This document shows, in pieces, positions 6,237 through 8,276 of a stretch of DNA of 8,276 bases. The DNA comes from an uncultured Lachnospiraceae bacterium (GTDB lineage Bacteria; Bacillota; Clostridia; Lachnospirales; Lachnospiraceae). Position 1 is the first letter of the stretch. Every line of letters begins with the position of its first letter. Location: contig CAJUAE010000129.1 in the NCBI GenBank assembly GCA_910583965.1, positions 1 to 8,276 on the forward strand, read 5' to 3'. Below the pieces are notes generated by a model. The model saw only the letters and a list, made by a program, of their open reading frames with translations, was not told the origin of the DNA and did not search any database. A program made the translations under genes and the position numbers.

Positions 6237-8276
6237 TTAAATATTATCTACAATACGTATATGACCATTAATTCCATTGCTCTCATAAACAAAGTATCCC
6301 TCACGGCGCCGCCACTTCTGATTATGATCTCCTAGAAAATATTGCTTTTCTCCTGCTACTGTCCAGAATATTTTAACATTTGTTTTCTCTATGTACTGAT
6401 TTAAGATATCCCTTCGAATAAGGAGTTCACTATGTTCATTACCCATAACGGATAAATCAAATGCTGCAATTTCTTCATCACAGTAATAGATACCATCTAC
6501 AGATTTTTCATAAAGAGCCATTGCCTGAATGATATTTCCTGCCGGAATCATAAAGGAAGTGGTTTCTTTCTGCGAGGCATCATATTCCTCTTCCCATAAA
6601 ACATTTATTGATGCTGGGACTGCGTTTATTGGAACTCTATTATCATCATCTTCTGATATCGCAAACTCTGCATTATATCCAGGACTCCAAGCATATTCCC
6701 TGCTAAATAAAGAATAACAATCTCTTGTATTAGACGACTGACTTTGAATAAATCCCGAAGATATCAGTTCTTCTTCTGTAAGTTTATCCATTTTATCAGC
6801 GACAATATACATTGATGCCATCGACCAGATATGTTGTTCCCCAACTGGAAATCCTATAACAGGCATTTCTTCATTTGGCGGCTGCAGCCTGTTCTCCTGA
6901 TAAAGATACAAAGAAACCCATTCAGCCCCCGTTTCATCTTTGTGTATCAATCGGTTTGGAAAATCCTGAAACATCTTATCATCGGAAATTATCCAGTCTT
7001 CCACATCTGAAACGGCTGCTCCAAAGTCCAAAAAACTCTCGTTTCCGTATTTCGGTAATTCTATTCTAAGCTTATTTTTTATAGGTCTTATTCTAATGTT
7101 TAAGGTAGGATCAAAATCTCTCACATATGGCTCCCATGGTCCTTCGTAAACATAACCTGTCTTATTATTCCAATCCCAGCCTTTAACCCTATAAACATCT
7201 GACAAGCGAGCCAGAATATTGTACATGGCTATCCATTGATACTTTTTTCCTATTCTTTCTACTCTCTTAACATGATGTCTATCGAATCCCGCTTTATGCG
7301 AATCATACTCGCCAAAATATTTTGAGCAATAACCCAAATCATCAAAAATGTATCTTAACGCATAATAATAAACATTTGCCATATCAACATCATTGAAATC
7401 ACTAACTGCTGATTGGAAAGTATACCTTCCAAAATCTCCATAAAGTCCTATACCTTTCACCGGGAGATCAAATTTCATAGAAAATAGCAGCTCCCATACC
7501 CCTGGCTGTTTAAACTTTTCATCTCTGTAATCTACTTCCTCGACCTTTGGAACCATCGCAGACTTATAAGGCGGTCTAACTTTTGAAATATCAAACATCT
7601 TTGTATTCTCCGGGTATTCCCATAAAAAACGTTCTATGATTAACCGTGCATAATCTCTTAACAAAATGTCTGGATATACATATTCCTGATTAAATATTTC
7701 ATTATAAATCCATTCTGCCAATTCGGCAAATTCCTTTCTGAATTCTGCTGTTCTTTTCATAACTGCACCAAACACAGTTCCAAACATTCGCTGAATAATA
7801 TAGGAATCATTAACCGACTTGAAATTCTCAAGCAATTTTTTACACAATCCAAAGTGAAATATCATTATCTCAACCATCGACTTTGAGATTCTGTCTCTCA
7901 AAATGCGATTTGAAGAAGAAAGCATCCATGAGAAAAGTATCAACAAAAGAAATGCTTTGTTCTCCGATAAACCTTCAAATTTATTTCCTGCCTCTATGAA
8001 ATATGCCAAACTTATAATACGATCTTCTTCATTTAAATCATTAATTTCAATAGTCCACAAATAATCACGGAGATTAATCTCATATCTGCTTAAAAGATTA
8101 GTCAAACCGATTGCATTTAACTCACTATTTTCTTTGGTCGCATTTTCAATAAATACATCCCATACCTGTTTCGGGTGTACGGAATACTTATCTATTAATT
8201 TTAAGAAATCGTCAAATTTGATATAAGGAACTGTTAATAAATTAATCCTTACAATTGGGTTTGATTTTATAATTCC
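6237..8276 (-). CDS. Avs-like STAND NTPase (putative anti-phage sensor), C-terminal 679 residues
   Basis: The frame is open from the TAA at 6239-6237 to the window edge with no stop, so the true start lies beyond 8276. An in-frame TTG at 8105 could be mistaken for a start, but coherent protein continues 57 codons upstream of it. Numbering from the edge, the visible part has a helical-repeat region (about 1-220) with SSSNRILRDRISKSMV (120-135), VNDSYIIQRMFGTVFGAVMK (155-174) and ILLRDYARLIIE (204-215), followed by GDFGRY (280-285), ERIGKKYQWIAMYNILARL (340-358) and GPWEPYVRDFDPTL (379-392), then a mixed region to the end. From memory these blocks match the C-terminal half of AVAST/Avs proteins, which bind phage proteins such as terminase or portal and trigger an N-terminal effector. 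The ATPase and effector parts are outside the window, so subtype and killing activity cannot be assigned. No transmembrane segment is obvious. It lies 69 bases upstream of hsdM on the same strand and seems more AT-rich than hsdM. Confidence 0.65.
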   Translation of the reverse strand, partial: GIIKSNPIVRINLLTVPYIKFDDFLKLIDKYSVHPKQVWDVFIENATKENSELNAIGLTNLLSRYEINLRDYLWTIEINDLNEEDRIISLAYFIEAGNKFEGLSENKAFLLLILFSWMLSSSNRILRDRISKSMVEIMIFHFGLCKKLLENFKSVNDSYIIQRMFGTVFGAVMKRTAEFRKEFAELAEWIYNEIFNQEYVYPDILLRDYARLIIERFLWEYPENTKMFDISKVRPPYKSAMVPKVEEVDYRDEKFKQPGVWELLFSMKFDLPVKGIGLYGDFGRYTFQSAVSDFNDVDMANVYYYALRYIFDDLGYCSKYFGEYDSHKAGFDRHHVKRVERIGKKYQWIAMYNILARLSDVYRVKGWDWNNKTGYVYEGPWEPYVRDFDPTLNIRIRPIKNKLRIELPKYGNESFLDFGAAVSDVEDWIISDDKMFQDFPNRLIHKDETGAEWVSLYLYQENRLQPPNEEMPVIGFPVGEQHIWSMASMYIVADKMDKLTEEELISSGFIQSQSSNTRDCYSLFSREYAWSPGYNAEFAISEDDDNRVPINAVPASINVLWEEEYDASQKETTSFMIPAGNIIQAMALYEKSVDGIYYCDEEIAAFDLSVMGNEHSELLIRRDILNQYIEKTNVKIFWTVAGEKQYFLGDHNQKWRRREGYFVYESNGINGHIRIVDNI

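Noticed and set aside
8103..8105. TTG at 8105 as the start of the Avs-like gene
   Set aside because: The frame is open upstream to the window edge with 57 further sensible codons, and no ribosome binding site precedes the TTG. The gene is truncated by the window, not started here.
1..8276. CRISPR array, tRNA or insertion sequence
   Set aside because: No regularly spaced repeats, cloverleaf-like stretches, transposase motifs or terminal inverted repeats were seen on reading both strands.

Overview
The window is a stretch of an AT-rich bacterial chromosome, or possibly a large mobile element. Strong AGGAGG-type ribosome binding sites, protein style and base composition suggest a low-GC Firmicute, probably in the Clostridia (Lachnospiraceae-like). 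That placement is an inference from style, not from a marker gene. Every supported gene lies on the minus strand, so transcription runs from high to low coordinates.

In transcription order: (1) 8276-6237 is the C-terminal 679 residues of a large protein whose start lies beyond the window edge. Its conserved blocks resemble the C-terminal sensor half of AVAST/Avs-like STAND NTPases, a phage-sensing defence family. (2) 6236-6168 is a short gap with a possible weak promoter and the hsdM ribosome binding site. (3) 6167-334 is a type I restriction-modification operon in the order hsdM, hsdS, hsdR, with gaps of only 2 and 5 bases between genes. hsdM and hsdS look intact. hsdR spans its full expected length but is broken by an in-frame TAG where Trp is expected, next to a Gly-to-Arg change in helicase motif III, and by a frameshift at a run of five G (coding strand). 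(4) 333-56 is intergenic, with a small hairpin just after hsdR and a perfect consensus sigma-70 promoter followed by two palindromic AT repeats. (5) 55-1 is the first 18 codons of a TetR-family regulator that leaves the window.

Functional reading: this is a small defence cluster. The methylase and specificity subunits can probably still modify DNA, but the restriction subunit is very likely dead, which makes this an orphan type I methyltransferase beside an Avs-like gene. The tetR gene looks like an ordinary neighbour controlled through its own operator. The most notable points are the decay pattern of hsdR, the unannounced upstream extension of the Avs-like gene past the window edge, and the clean promoter-operator structure of the regulator. 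I did not see a wholly new type of system.
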